A stretch of 41,050 nucleotides of DNA from Candidatus Melainabacteria bacterium (GCA_003153555.1 PLZS01000123.1:1-41050), one strand, 5' to 3'. Shown: positions 32,298 through 40,469, numbered from the stretch's first letter. Translations and numbers: made by a program. Notes: generated by a model from the sequence alone, not told the origin.

Positions 32298-34139
32298 CTA
32301 AGGCACCTCGGCATCAAGAGTGACTTCTTGAGGATGTCCACCAGGTGCTGCGATGGTCAATTTAGCTTCCCACAAGCCGCTCATGAAGTCGCTTTTTAGG
32401 TCATACCGTCCGCCGCCTTTATCGGTGGCAGTCAAATCCGGCCCCGGCATATTCATTCCGGGCATAGACGTTTTTGCCCTGATGGTGGCACCGGAGATTG
32501 GGCTGCCATCACGATTGTTCAACGTTATTTCCAGCGAGTTTGAGCTTGACTTCGGTGGCGATGGAGACATGGATACTGTCAACAGCAATCCATCAGGTGT
32601 TTGCTTGACTGACCAATGATTGTCTGCGTTGAGCCGGTGGCCGCCGAGCTCCGAAGCCCCAGGCAGTTTCGTTGGCGCCGCGCTGCCCCACTGGGTAGCC
32701 ACGACTGGTGTTCCTGGTGCAAGTTCTGTTTGTCCTTCAAAAATGACTTTGTCGCCTTCCTTGAGACCGGAGATTATTTGTATATTCTCGGCATTGGCCA
32801 TGCCGACTTTCACATCCACCAATTGAGCGGTTAATGGGTTTGAGTCTCCCTCTGCTTTCCATACCTGCGTATGCCCCTCTCTCCAGACCAGCGCCTTTGA
32901 TGGGATAGCTAATCCACGTGAAGCACCGGTCACTATTCGCATCACTATGTATTGACCGGGTAAAAGGCGGTATTTGGTTAGGCTCGTGATATTTGTCACT
33001 CCTGTGCCAGTTTGCGGCTGTTGCATGGCCGAGGAGTTATCGATTAGGGCTTCCACTATGAATGTCCGACTGCTCGGATCAGCCGCTGGAAAAATCGACG
33101 TCACATTCGCTTCTTGCTCTTGACCGTCTTCTGATGTCTTGAAATAAATTGGAGTCCCTACCAAGATTTTGTCGATGTCGTCGCTCGCTATTTCAGCTTG
33201 CAACCGCATCTTCTTCACGTGCGCTACTTTCAGAATCAATGTACCTGGGCTAACAACGACCCCTGGGCTTATCAAGCGTCTGGTGACAATTCCATCGTCG
33301 CGAGCGACTATCTTTCTGTAACTATCAATGATGCTTGCAGATTGTGCTGTTGCCTCAGCTTGCTCAGCCATAGCATGTCGGTGTCCGATATGATGCATGG
33401 CAGCCTCATAGTCGGCTTGGGCTGCAAGTTTTGTCTGCGTCGCCTGGGACTGTTGCGCCTGTGCCTCTTCAAATTTGGCTTGGGCGGCGCTATATTGCGC
33501 CATTTCATTGTCGTATTCCTGCTGCGATATAACTTGCCGCTTCAAGAGCGCGGCTTCTCGTTTGAGTTCCGGCGTCCAATAATCGAGATTCGCTTTCGCG
33601 CCTTCAACTGCTTTTCCGGCAGCTTTCTCCGAATCTTGAGCCGCTTCAAGTAGATGTTGCTTCTGCCTGAATTCTTGTTTTGCGATGCCGGCGTCATGCT
33701 CGGCAGCCTGAGCGCCGAATTTTGCCTCATTAGAACGGGCAAGATATTCGGAGCTGTTTGCTGGATCAAGAAGCACCAGCAGCTGTCCTTTGCGAACCCG
33801 ATCGCCAGGATAGACAGGCATTTGGCTAATGCGCCCCTCAATTCGAGGATAAATATCTTCATCCTCATAGGCCTGTGCGCTTCCTGTATAGGTCACAGAA
33901 CCAGAGATGCTTTGGTTGGTGACGGTAGCAATTGCGACTGGCAAGGCGCCCTTAGGCGGTGTCATGGAAGACATGTCCATTGACTGCGACTCAACGACAC
34001 TCATCTGTCCAGGCTTCTTGAATATATGCACGATGGCGGCACTGGCAACGATAACGACCACTAGTGTCACGATCGCCCAGAAGTTCGATCCCCTGCGATC
34101 AGGTTTCAACGATTGTTTTCCTGCTCCGGTAGTATCCAT
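32298..34139 (-). CDS. RND periplasmic adaptor (HlyD/CusB-like) with C-terminal FixH/YtkA-like domain
   Basis: About 613 residues, longer than usual (350-450) for adaptors. TM anchor at about 22-42 (FWAIVTLVVVIVASAAIVHI), lipoyl/barrel-sandwich half (YPRIEGRISQMPVYPGDRV, and KGQLLVLLDPA), long coiled-coil helical hairpin (115-260), then beta-barrel and membrane-proximal domains. The extra C-terminal ~100 residues (SLEITLNNRDGSPISGATI, then MPGMNMPGPDL, GGGRYDL, SGLWEAKLTI) resemble a FixH/YtkA-like beta domain and contain a Met-rich MPGMNMPG loop suited to copper. Met-rich motif MSMDMSS lies near the N-terminus too. Start: ATG 34139 with AAGGA upstream; GTG 34142 is also in frame. Confidence 0.85.
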   Translation of the reverse strand: MDTTGAGKQSLKPDRRGSNFWAIVTLVVVIVASAAIVHIFKKPGQMSVVESQSMDMSSMTPPKGALPVAIATVTNQSISGSVTYTGSAQAYEDEDIYPRIEGRISQMPVYPGDRVRKGQLLVLLDPANSSEYLARSNEAKFGAQAAEHDAGIAKQEFRQKQHLLEAAQDSEKAAGKAVEGAKANLDYWTPELKREAALLKRQVISQQEYDNEMAQYSAAQAKFEEAQAQQSQATQTKLAAQADYEAAMHHIGHRHAMAEQAEATAQSASIIDSYRKIVARDDGIVTRRLISPGVVVSPGTLILKVAHVKKMRLQAEIASDDIDKILVGTPIYFKTSEDGQEQEANVTSIFPAADPSSRTFIVEALIDNSSAMQQPQTGTGVTNITSLTKYRLLPGQYIVMRIVTGASRGLAIPSKALVWREGHTQVWKAEGDSNPLTAQLVDVKVGMANAENIQIISGLKEGDKVIFEGQTELAPGTPVVATQWGSAAPTKLPGASELGGHRLNADNHWSVKQTPDGLLLTVSMSPSPPKSSSNSLEITLNNRDGSPISGATIRAKTSMPGMNMPGPDLTATDKGGGRYDLKSDFMSGLWEAKLTIAAPGGHPQEVTLDAEVP

Positions 34140-34142
34140 CAC

Positions 34143-34538
34143 CTATTCCTTTTCCTTTTCAACTTTCGGTTCGGGAATCTCACCGATGGTCTTAGTCCTG
34201 ACGGTGCCTGCCTTCGTAGTCCCTTCTACCTGGACATAAAACGCCTTGGCCCTTGTGGTAGTGAGCAAATACTTCTCAGCCAACGCATTGCCCTTTTTGT
34301 CCAGATTGAGCCACTGTCCTTTGGTGAAAATCGCATATCCAGCTCGTTTGCATGAAGGCATGAGAATGCACTCTTTTGTTTGAGCGCGCACAAAGTTCAG
34401 CGTGTTGCTGTCTCCTTCGATTGATGCTCGACAGGTACGGTCGACGAGATACCCTTCCCATACTTGTTGATCTGCGGCGTAAGATCCGGTTCCAACGATC
34501 AATGCAACAGTCACAAGAAACATCTGCTTTGGTTTCAT
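34143..34538 (-). CDS. secreted protein of unknown function, conserved Cys
   Basis: 131 residues from ATG 34538 (GGAG 9 nt upstream; the longer frame to 34553 is less likely). Signal peptide QMFLVTVALIVGTGSYAA. The mature part has WEGYLVDRTC, TKECILMPSCKRAGYAIF and a beta-type C-terminus. The pattern of a D-x-C then C-x5-C resembles small periplasmic proteins annotated only as hypothetical in metal-resistance loci. First or second gene of the efflux operon, with its TAG just 3 nt from the adaptor's ATG. Possible substrate-binding or thiol partner; unproven. Confidence 0.7.
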   Translation of the reverse strand: MKPKQMFLVTVALIVGTGSYAADQQVWEGYLVDRTCRASIEGDSNTLNFVRAQTKECILMPSCKRAGYAIFTKGQWLNLDKKGNALAEKYLLTTTRAKAFYVQVEGTTKAGTVRTKTIGEIPEPKVEKEKE

Positions 34539-34645
34539 AACATCTAGCTCCATTTCGTCTCAGCCTGTAAAGACGTGGCTGAGCCTATGCGCACGATCTG
34601 CGAGCAAGCGCCTCCTTCAAAGACGGCTTGGCACACAGCGACAAG

Positions 34646-34673
34646 AGACAAGCTCTTTAGATAGAGCTTGTCT
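34646..34673. repeat. 11-bp stem-loop between operon genes
   Basis: AGACAAGCTCT (34646-34656) and AGAGCTTGTCT (34663-34673) form a perfect 11-bp stem with a 6-nt loop. It lies 7 bp past the stop of the upstream gene, before the next operon gene (both minus). There is no U-tract, so it may be a processing or mRNA-stabilising hairpin, or a weak terminator. Confidence 0.55.
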
Positions 34674-34679
34674 GCATTC

Positions 34680-35168
34680 TTAAAGGAGCAATGAGCGCTT
34701 GAACAGATACGTTTCAGATGAGCCCAGTCCTTTGAGATAGGGCGGCGCTCTGTTGATCCTGGCTATAGGTAGCTGACACGTGATGCAGTCAAGTAGATCG
34801 ACATGACTGAAGAAGGAAAGCTTGACAACTGGCTGCTTCGGATTGACGTTTATCCGTATTGAGTTGGCTATTGCTGGGGAGCTTCTATCAACCATGCCAC
34901 AGCAGGGCTTTGATTGATAAACACAGTCAGTGGCCTTAACTGCCAACTTTGCCGCTGGCCTCATGTGGCAGCAGTTGTGCTCACGCATGACTGAGCCAGC
35001 CACTACATGGCAGCGGGTCTGCTCGCTCACAGATCCCTGCGATGACGGTTTTGTATCGCCACAAGCACAGCTGGGTTGCTGCACTGCTGTTAACAGTAAG
35101 AGAAATGCAAGGAATAGAGGAACGAGACGTTTCAAAGTTGATTTCAAATCCAAACAGACTATTGTCAA
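34680..35168 (-). CDS. small cysteine-rich exported protein of unknown function
   Basis: Up to 162 residues; signal sequence KRLVPLFLAFLLLLTAVQQP, then SCACGD, HNCCHMRP, PCCGM and DCITCQLP, giving at least nine cysteines and several HNCC/H clusters in the mature part. Cys and His clusters point to periplasmic metal binding. The open frame starts at TTG 35168, but a TATAAT box overlaps that spot, so TTG 35135, giving a canonical signal peptide MKRLVPLF, is the more likely start. It heads the minus-strand set ahead of the RND efflux operon, perhaps as the metal-sensing or metal-sequestering member. No family is recognised. Confidence 0.6.
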   Translation of the reverse strand: MTIVCLDLKSTLKRLVPLFLAFLLLLTAVQQPSCACGDTKPSSQGSVSEQTRCHVVAGSVMREHNCCHMRPAAKLAVKATDCVYQSKPCCGMVDRSSPAIANSIRINVNPKQPVVKLSFFSHVDLLDCITCQLPIARINRAPPYLKGLGSSETYLFKRSLLL

Positions 35169-35194
35169 TTATACGGTTCCTTACAACCTACCGT
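35168..35194 (-). promoter_or_regulatory. TATAAT box with adjacent inverted repeat (efflux-region promoter)
   Basis: On the minus strand a perfect TATAAT (35168-35173) follows ACGGT (35190-35194), a 12-bp gap and ACCGT (35173-35177). The ACGGT/ACCGT inverted repeat takes the place of a -35 box; no good TTGACA is seen. This layout resembles activator-dependent promoters. It suggests regulated transcription of the exported-protein gene and RND operon. Confidence 0.4.
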
Positions 35195-35277
35195 TTGAGT
35201 GAAGAGGGCAGCGGTTTGCAGTCAGCTCGTCTAACCGACTCTAATTTTCGGGAAATAGAACAAGCTGAACAGACGCC

Positions 35278-35955
35278 TTACGACTCTGAATTTGGCGTAG
35301 CAAAAAGCTTCTTCCACCACGGAGCTTGAAGCTTCTCTACCGTCTGTTTGAGCACTTGCAGGTCGTTGGCTAAAGCAGCGGCCTCATTCGCCTTGTATTC
35401 TAGTTGCCGTTTTTCCTCTTCTATAGCGGCTACTTGTTTGTTTAGCGCTTCAATTTCAAGTGCGCGTAATTCGGCAGCCTTTCGTTCTTCTTCGGCGCGA
35501 GCCTTTTCGTCTTCGGCTCGCTTTTGGAAGTCGGGCAGTAGACGTAGCTGGCGACTCTGGTCCTCAATGATTCTGTCCTTCTCTGCTAGCGCCAGGGCCT
35601 GCGCCTTGACCTCTTCTACGAGAGGGCGCACGCATTGCTCTACGATCAACTGGAAATCCATCGCGCCAGGACGTGCTTCTGATTGCTGGTTCGTGTCACT
35701 GCCTGCAGTGTCCTCAACCGATTCGGCTTCGATGACATCATTCGGCTCGAAGTCTATTGCCGTGGTGTCGTCGACGGGTGGCTGGCTCAGTCCTGCGAGA
35801 ATTTCCTTGTTCGGATATATCCGCCATTCCGGCACGCCGGTCGTCTCGTTTTTTGATAGCGTGCCTTTGAGCTGGCCCTTTTCGAGTCTGTATGAGACCG
35901 CCCGGGGCGTCAGTCCCAGAGCTACGGCTGCTTCTTTTACCGATATCGTTTTCAA
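35278..35955 (-). CDS. HTH DNA-binding protein with long coiled coil (plasmid maintenance type)
   Basis: 225 residues from TTG 35955 with AGGTG 5 nt upstream. Residues 1-55 are a MerR-like winged helix (ISVKEAAVALGLTPRAVSYRLEKG, GVPEWRIY). After an acidic linker comes a coiled coil at about 110-205 (VKAQALALAEKDRIIEDQS; EERKAAELRALEIEALN), and the protein ends PWWKKLFATPNSES. HTH plus long coiled coil recalls KfrA-type plasmid proteins that bind repeated sites and aid stability. Divergent from rep across the repeat array, it is a good candidate for binding that array or its own operator at 35968-35993. No partner ATPase (ParA) is in the window. Confidence 0.7.
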   Translation of the reverse strand: MKTISVKEAAVALGLTPRAVSYRLEKGQLKGTLSKNETTGVPEWRIYPNKEILAGLSQPPVDDTTAIDFEPNDVIEAESVEDTAGSDTNQQSEARPGAMDFQLIVEQCVRPLVEEVKAQALALAEKDRIIEDQSRQLRLLPDFQKRAEDEKARAEEERKAAELRALEIEALNKQVAAIEEEKRQLEYKANEAAALANDLQVLKQTVEKLQAPWWKKLFATPNSES

Positions 35956-35967
35956 TCGCGCACCTGT

Positions 35968-35993
35968 ATATCCAATGATTATCTACTGGATAT
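35968..35993. promoter_or_regulatory. inverted repeat ATATCCA-N12-TGGATAT (operator candidate)
   Basis: A perfect 7-bp inverted repeat, 13 bp upstream of the HTH gene's start, suited to autoregulation. A partial copy (TATCC, TATATC) occurs near 36760-36775 before rep. Confidence 0.5.
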
Positions 35994-36090
35994 GGAGACC
36001 CTTACCCTGTCAGCATTATAGGGCTTCAGGCTCAAAAAATAAACGACAAATATCGCTGAAAGGTGGCGCCACTGACGCATCGCGCCTTCG

Positions 36091-36656
36091 GCTCGAAACG
36101 CTTCTAACCACCACCTGGAAAAGGTCTCCAGCTTTGGAAACGGACCAAGAAGCGATTTCGAGCGCCTAGAAATTTTTTGTGCCGTCTCGATAATGCCATT
36201 TCGAATCCGTTTCTATAGGGATCGAATATTTTTCTAGCCGCTTAGCATAACCAGTGCAGGGTTTCGGCGGTCGCTTCCAGGCGCCTGGAAAAGGTTGGAA
36301 ATGCGCTTTGGATTTCTTTCGAGACGGGTTGGAAATTTCTAGCCATGGGTTGGAAGTGGTTGGAAACGTTTCCAGGGTGCCCTCGAAATACCATTCAGCA
36401 CCGCCCTCGAAGTGGTGCTTGTCAATACATCGCCGTGCGCTCTGATGCGGTATCCGCCATTTCTAACCGTTTCTAGTCTGATAATTGCTCATCTTTTCCA
36501 GCCGTTTCGATGGTATCGAAATCTATTTCCAGCCCGCCTGGAAATTTTCTAGCTGGTTTCTCGATGCGTTTGCGCGGTATGAAAACGTTCGTTCGGAGAT
36601 CGAGTAGTTGAGGCATGCAGCAATTTCCAGCCATCAGGCTAGAAAATTTCTAGACC
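36091..36656. repeat. dense array of TTTCYAG / CTRGAAA repeats; candidate replication origin or centromere
   Basis: About 0.57 kb between the HTH gene and rep has roughly fifteen to twenty copies of a 7-9 bp element (consensus half TTTCYAGSC, other strand GSCTRGAAA). Examples: 36114, 36133, 36165, 36231, 36275, 36327, 36360, 36459, 36469, 36494, 36525, 36536, 36622, 36638. Several are paired as inverted copies: TTCCAGGCGCCTGGAA (36275-36290, perfect 16-bp palindrome), GGAAATTTCTAGCC (36331-36344), GGAAACGTTTCC (36362-36373) and TAGAAAATTTCTA (36640-36652). A related TCGAAA motif is interspersed. No ORF crosses it. Iterons for Rep or parS-like sites for the HTH protein are the two readings. 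Confidence 0.7.
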
Positions 36657-36698
36657 AGCGAAACCCCCAGCCCCTGGATCTATTCTGGTAGCCAAGTG

Positions 36699-36727
36699 TT
36701 GATCGGTTTTCGCCTAACCAATATAGT
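36699..36727 (+). promoter_or_regulatory. predicted rep promoter
   Basis: TTGATC (36699-36704), 17-bp spacer, TATAGT (36722-36727). Transcription would start near 36734, giving a leader of about 230 nt before the rep start at 36967. It lies at the right edge of the repeat array. Confidence 0.5.
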
Positions 36728-36818
36728 GTCATCGTGAGATGCCACCGCTAATGGTGTGTATCCAAAAGATATATCTGAGGCGCCCGCCTCCTAGAACGGA
36801 CGAAAACCAACCAGAAAC

Positions 36819-36910
36819 AAAAAACATCGCTTGGGGCGATGTCTTTTGAGAGACCTTTTTACGGGCCGCTATATTCAGTTGTCGTCGCGTTTTTCGAAGT
36901 TTCGCGAAGT
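36819..36910 (-). ncRNA. candidate antisense RNA to the rep leader
   Basis: A minus-strand promoter (36917-36945) would start an RNA near 36910 that runs through the rep leader and ends at a hairpin (36824-36842) followed by six Us (A-run 36819-36824 on +). Length is about 90 nt, wholly complementary to the rep mRNA leader. Small counter-transcribed RNAs of this kind control copy number in several plasmid families. It is predicted from sequence only. Confidence 0.45.
36824..36842 (-). terminator. hairpin terminator (antisense RNA end / rep leader attenuator)
   Basis: ACATCGC and GCGATGT (36824-36830, 36836-36842) make a 7-bp stem with a 5-nt loop. On the minus strand it is followed by six Ts, a good intrinsic terminator. 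On the plus strand it is followed by CTTTTG, a weaker U-tract, so it could also attenuate rep transcription. Confidence 0.6.
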
Positions 36911-36916
36911 GACTTC

Positions 36917-36945
36917 AGGATAAACCAACGGTCTGGCTAGGTCAA
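36917..36945 (-). promoter_or_regulatory. predicted antisense promoter inside the rep leader
   Basis: Minus strand TTGACC (36940-36945), 17-bp spacer, TATCCT (36917-36922): five and four matches to consensus with ideal spacing. It fires away from rep and towards the hairpin at 36824-36842. Confidence 0.5.
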
Positions 36946-36966
36946 CTCATCCCTAATTAACTTTGG

Positions 36967-38784
36967 GTGAACACCATTACCGGACAGCTTCCTGTGCGCT
37001 CTGCCGATGCGAGCGCGCCGACTAAATTTGCGCGCAAACGTTTCTTCCCTGACGGGTGGGAGTTCTGTCTGGCGCAGTTCATTGAGCTGTTTCACCGCTA
37101 CGCATATATTTATCGGCCGCTAAGTGGTGGCACATGGTCTTCAGCAAACGAGAGCTGGCAACTCAGTGCCACCGAGATCATCAAAGCCATTTCGTGCGCC
37201 AACGAAAAGTTCTATATAGGTACTCGCGCCGGGAAGACCACGCGCTATGCGGTTCTCGACATCGATGCGAAGAGCAAGTACCACAATAAAAAGTGGCTGG
37301 AAAAGTTGTTGCATGTCCTTGCCCAGGCAGGACTGACCCGATCATCTCTATACCGCTCCAGTTTCAGCGGCGGCTGGCACCTGTACATCTTCTTTGAAGA
37401 GCCCGTAAACAGCGCCGAGCTTCGCGGCGAACTCGTCAAACTTCTAAGCCTCAATGATTTCCACATCGCCACCGGCACGCTCGAAGTTTTCCCGCATCCG
37501 GGGCAAGGCTCACTGGGCATGGGGCTGCGCCTGCCCCTGCAGTCCGGTTGGGCATGGCTGGATAAAGAGACGCTGGAAGTTGAGTACGAACGTTCTGAAT
37601 TGAGCGCGACCAAAGCGCTCGAGTTTTTTCTCGATGTCCTTGATAGCGATGCCAATTCCTTCAAGGCTTACCGGCAGCTAAAGGCAAACGTCCAGGAGCT
37701 GGAAAGTCGCAAGGCAGCAGCGTCGAAGCTCGCACATCCTGATAAACCAAACAATGTCATTCCGCTCCGGAGAGCCGAAAAGGTTCTGCCACCAAGCGAA
37801 TTTGCGGCTTTTGTTTTTTCGATCTTCAATCAATTGCCACCAGGTATCAACCCCGACTCCTGGTACAAAGGCCGGGTGTTCCATCTCGAAGGGCTGTCTG
37901 GCCCGTCGCAACGGGCTGAAGCAATTTTCTGTCTGGGTCACTACTTCTTCTATGGCGACCCCGGCCGCGATCTGCCGGCCCTCGGATACGGCTATGAAGA
38001 AGAGCGCAAGTGGGCTATCCGCGAGTTTCTGGAGGCTCGTAACAATGGTCACAGCGAAGACTTAAACAGGGGGCGAGCTGACGCTACCGCCCAGGTGGAC
38101 CGCGCGGCTAACTGGCGCCCAGCGCATAAGAAATCTGTTGAACCTAAGAAGTACTCGCCCAAGCAACCGGTCTCATGGGTGCGTGAGAATGCTAACCGCA
38201 AGAGCAATGCCCGCAAGCGGATAGCGGACGCCCTGGAAGGCATCAAAAAACTAAAGCGGTCATTCACTACCGTCGAACTTCAGGAAGCCGCCGGTTGCGC
38301 TCGGGACACGCTCTACAAGCACGATGATATCTGGCGGGCCGATTACGAGGATCTTGCCGAAGGCTTCTTTGCAATCTGTCCAGACGAATATAACGCTGTG
38401 GTGGAGGCTGCTTGTCCAGAAAGCAAGCCTCCTTCCACATCTTTCGAAAAAATTACGCCGCCGGGTCTCCTGGCAGCCCGCCGGGTTGTTTATGAGATAT
38501 CCGTGCGATCTAAACGAGATATCCAGTCCAGACAGAAAACTGTTCTGCGGTCCTCTGAGGCTTCAGAAAAGGAGTGGAGGGACAAAGTAACCTCCCTCAC
38601 AAAAGAAACGCCCTCAGAGCTGCCGGTACAGAGACTAAAGTCTTTGCTCGTTGTTCTGGCTCATTATCTAAGTCTTGCGCCTTACGAAGAAGATGCTGTG
38701 CCTCTTCATTCCTACATTTCCGGCTTGAGACTTGAACTGAATGCGCGCGCCCATGGTCCTGAGCGGCTACTTTTTAGTGGCTAG
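36967..38784 (+). CDS. replication initiator with archaeo-eukaryotic primase-like domain
   Basis: 605 residues from GTG 36967. Residues about 30-200 carry primase-like (AEP/TOTE-type) motifs: YAVLDIDAKS with D98/D100, SSFSGGWHLYIFFEEP around 131-146 (S-G-W-H motif), and LEVFPHPGQ with GLRLPLQSG near 172-193. The middle (about 290-360: INPDSWYKGRVFHLEGLSGP) and C-terminal parts are less characteristic; an HTH-like stretch (TVELQEAAGCARDTLYKHDDIW) lies near residue 430-455. Primase-type Rep proteins occur in plasmids and conflict elements. Its location beside an iteron-like array with a long regulated leader supports a replication role. The HTH may read the repeats. No helicase motif is seen. 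Confidence 0.65.
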   Translation: MNTITGQLPVRSADASAPTKFARKRFFPDGWEFCLAQFIELFHRYAYIYRPLSGGTWSSANESWQLSATEIIKAISCANEKFYIGTRAGKTTRYAVLDIDAKSKYHNKKWLEKLLHVLAQAGLTRSSLYRSSFSGGWHLYIFFEEPVNSAELRGELVKLLSLNDFHIATGTLEVFPHPGQGSLGMGLRLPLQSGWAWLDKETLEVEYERSELSATKALEFFLDVLDSDANSFKAYRQLKANVQELESRKAAASKLAHPDKPNNVIPLRRAEKVLPPSEFAAFVFSIFNQLPPGINPDSWYKGRVFHLEGLSGPSQRAEAIFCLGHYFFYGDPGRDLPALGYGYEEERKWAIREFLEARNNGHSEDLNRGRADATAQVDRAANWRPAHKKSVEPKKYSPKQPVSWVRENANRKSNARKRIADALEGIKKLKRSFTTVELQEAAGCARDTLYKHDDIWRADYEDLAEGFFAICPDEYNAVVEAACPESKPPSTSFEKITPPGLLAARRVVYEISVRSKRDIQSRQKTVLRSSEASEKEWRDKVTSLTKETPSELPVQRLKSLLVVLAHYLSLAPYEEDAVPLHSYISGLRLELNARAHGPERLLFSG

Positions 38785-39088
38785 ATCTATTTTCTTTGGC
38801 TTGTTAGTGATAATATATTGGCACCGTAAGCGGTACTAAAATCATTCGCTTACTAGCTGGTTTCTAAAAGTGCAAGAAGCGCTCCGGGAGCCAGGAATTT
38901 TTTGTCGCGCCTCAAAAAAATTGGACATTTCCCACCGCTAGTAATTGTACGTTCTTGACAATGATATTTGTTGAGAAGAATGTTGAATTCTCTTTGGTGA
39001 TTTCTCTAATTTTCAGTGCTGGCCACGGCTTCGACTGCCAAGCAGCTTAGCGCTACTTTTCGTTCCGCTGATCCTCTCGATCTGTGGT
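38785..39088. other. 304-bp region after rep, no gene seen
   Basis: Contains one inverted repeat, GTAAGCG (38826-38832) and CGCTTAC (38847-38853) with a 14-nt loop, a possible rep terminator though without a U-run. A lone TTGACA at about 38956 lacks a good -10. Otherwise nothing is recognised. Confidence 0.45.
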
Positions 39089-39256
39089 GGTACCTCCGCG
39101 CTGTGTTTTCCCATGATACCGGCTCGGCGCCACCGCTGCGCAAGTGGGTTTTCTTGTTCTAGCTACTTCTTCTTTGTCGGCTTGCACGCGGAGCCGAGCC
39201 GGTTGGTGTTGCCACAGCAGCGCTTGCTGCCTACTTCCGGCACAAAGGAGAGGTCA
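39089..39256 (+). promoter_or_regulatory. structured leader A before the GP88-like gene
   Basis: The 5-prime arm, 39089-39107, is nearly the same as 40470-40490 before ssb. Stems: CGCGCTGTG (39097-39105) with CACAGC-a-GCG (39213-39222); ACCGGCTCGGC (39118-39128) with GCCGAGCCGGT (39193-39203), 11 bp perfect; GCGCAAG (39138-39144) with CTTG-ca-CGC (39181-39189). ACCTCC (39092-39097) can pair with the ribosome-binding AAGGAGAGGT (39245-39254). It can act as RNA leader or as folded single-stranded DNA. Confidence 0.6.
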
Positions 39257-39257
39257 T

Positions 39258-40052
39258 ATGGCAAACACTCACGACTACGGTTTGGAGCTGACCAATAACA
39301 GCAAAGTGGGCTGGGCTTTCAGTCTTCCTCGAAGTAAGACTTGCATCAATGCTACACCTACCTGCAAGAAGGTTTGTTATGGCAATGGCATACGCTATCA
39401 GTCAGATGCTCAAAAAGCCAAGCGGGAACGCAATTACCGGACTGTCGAGTTCCTTCTCAAGGAAGGTGGTCCGGAGTTGCTGGCTGAGAATCTGTCAATG
39501 CTTGTCGATCAAGCGCGTCCTCGGGACTGGCTTACTGCCAGGATTACAGAGTCTAAGACTTTGGTCCCCTGGACGCTCCGCATCCATGACGTGGGCGACG
39601 CGTATTCGGTGGATTATGTTAGAGCATGGTTTCTAGTGGCTCAAAAACAGCCTGCTTGCTCGTTCTGGTTTTACACTAGGAGCTTCATTGATGAAGAGTT
39701 GTTTGCTGCCCTGACAGAACTTGCGGCGTTGCCTAACTGTCAGGGCTGGCTCTCTGTCGACTCTGACAATTACAATCAGGCAATACTGGCTAAGTGCAAA
39801 GCGCCTGCAGGTGTCTGGAAATTGGCTTTGCTGCAAGACAAAGATCTGCTGCCTGAGGTTCTCCCGGCTTTGACCGAGACTGCTTCAGCCGGGGAGATAG
39901 TCAATTTCCCATGTCATCGAGGCGGCCATCATGTCGCTCCTCTGCGCGACAAAGTGCTCACGGTATGCCCGGCTGTGACCGGTGCATACAAGCTGCAGAC
40001 GGACAGAAGCTTGCCCAGACCCTGCCAGCTCTGTACTTTCTGCCTGCCTTGA
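39258..40052 (+). CDS. GP88-like protein (plasmid/phage family)
   Basis: 264 residues from ATG 39258 with AAGGAGAGG upstream; the open frame to 39144 runs through the structured leader and is not supported. NNSKVGWAFSLPRSKTC, then TPTCKKVCYGN recalls the cysteine-bearing start of GP88 (gene product 88) proteins in actinophages and plasmids. Further cysteines at the C-terminus (NFPCHRGG, VCPAVTG, PCQLCTFCLP) suggest a metal or cluster site. W-LSVDSDNYN and LRIHDVGDAY are other recognisable blocks. The function of this family is not established. Located between rep and ssb. Confidence 0.65.
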   Translation: MANTHDYGLELTNNSKVGWAFSLPRSKTCINATPTCKKVCYGNGIRYQSDAQKAKRERNYRTVEFLLKEGGPELLAENLSMLVDQARPRDWLTARITESKTLVPWTLRIHDVGDAYSVDYVRAWFLVAQKQPACSFWFYTRSFIDEELFAALTELAALPNCQGWLSVDSDNYNQAILAKCKAPAGVWKLALLQDKDLLPEVLPALTETASAGEIVNFPCHRGGHHVAPLRDKVLTVCPAVTGAYKLQTDRSLPRPCQLCTFCLP

Positions 40053-40469
40053 ACAATGAGGAAATGGCTGGAGCTCGCGCCCCTTCATTTTGTGCCATTA
40101 ACTGTGGTACCTCTTTTCTCCTCTTATATTTCCTCAGCTGTCGTTTCGCTAAAACTGGCTTCCTGCCACAACCTTGTCGGCTGGTGAGTGGACCAGGGCT
40201 TGGTCATTTTGAATGCCGTTTATTTCTTTGGTGTCGTTTTGTTCATAGATTTCAGTCTGCCTGTTAAAGCCACCACCTCGCAATCGTTTGTACTGAGCAC
40301 CCGAAAACCTTGACCCAGTCCTGGCTTCTAATCGTCATCTTCTTATGTCTTATTCATTGTGGTGTTTCTTTTACCGCTTCTTTTTTATGACCACCTTGTT
40401 GCCGGCGCCGGCGGAACTGAGTTAGGGGGAAACCGCCGTACCCACGTGTGGGACTTGTTATTCATATCT
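40053..40469. other. non-coding stretch between GP88-like gene and ssb leader
   Basis: About 417 bp with no supported gene. It includes a perfect 12-bp palindrome GCCGGCGCCGGC (40401-40412) and a partial copy of the leader motif, GGTACCTC at 40107-40114 after the GP88-like stop. Short hairpins could form, but nothing decisive is seen. Confidence 0.45.

Noticed and set aside
38950..38990. TTGACA near 38956 as a GP88 promoter
   Set aside because: No acceptable -10 at 16-18 bp; position also far from the gene.
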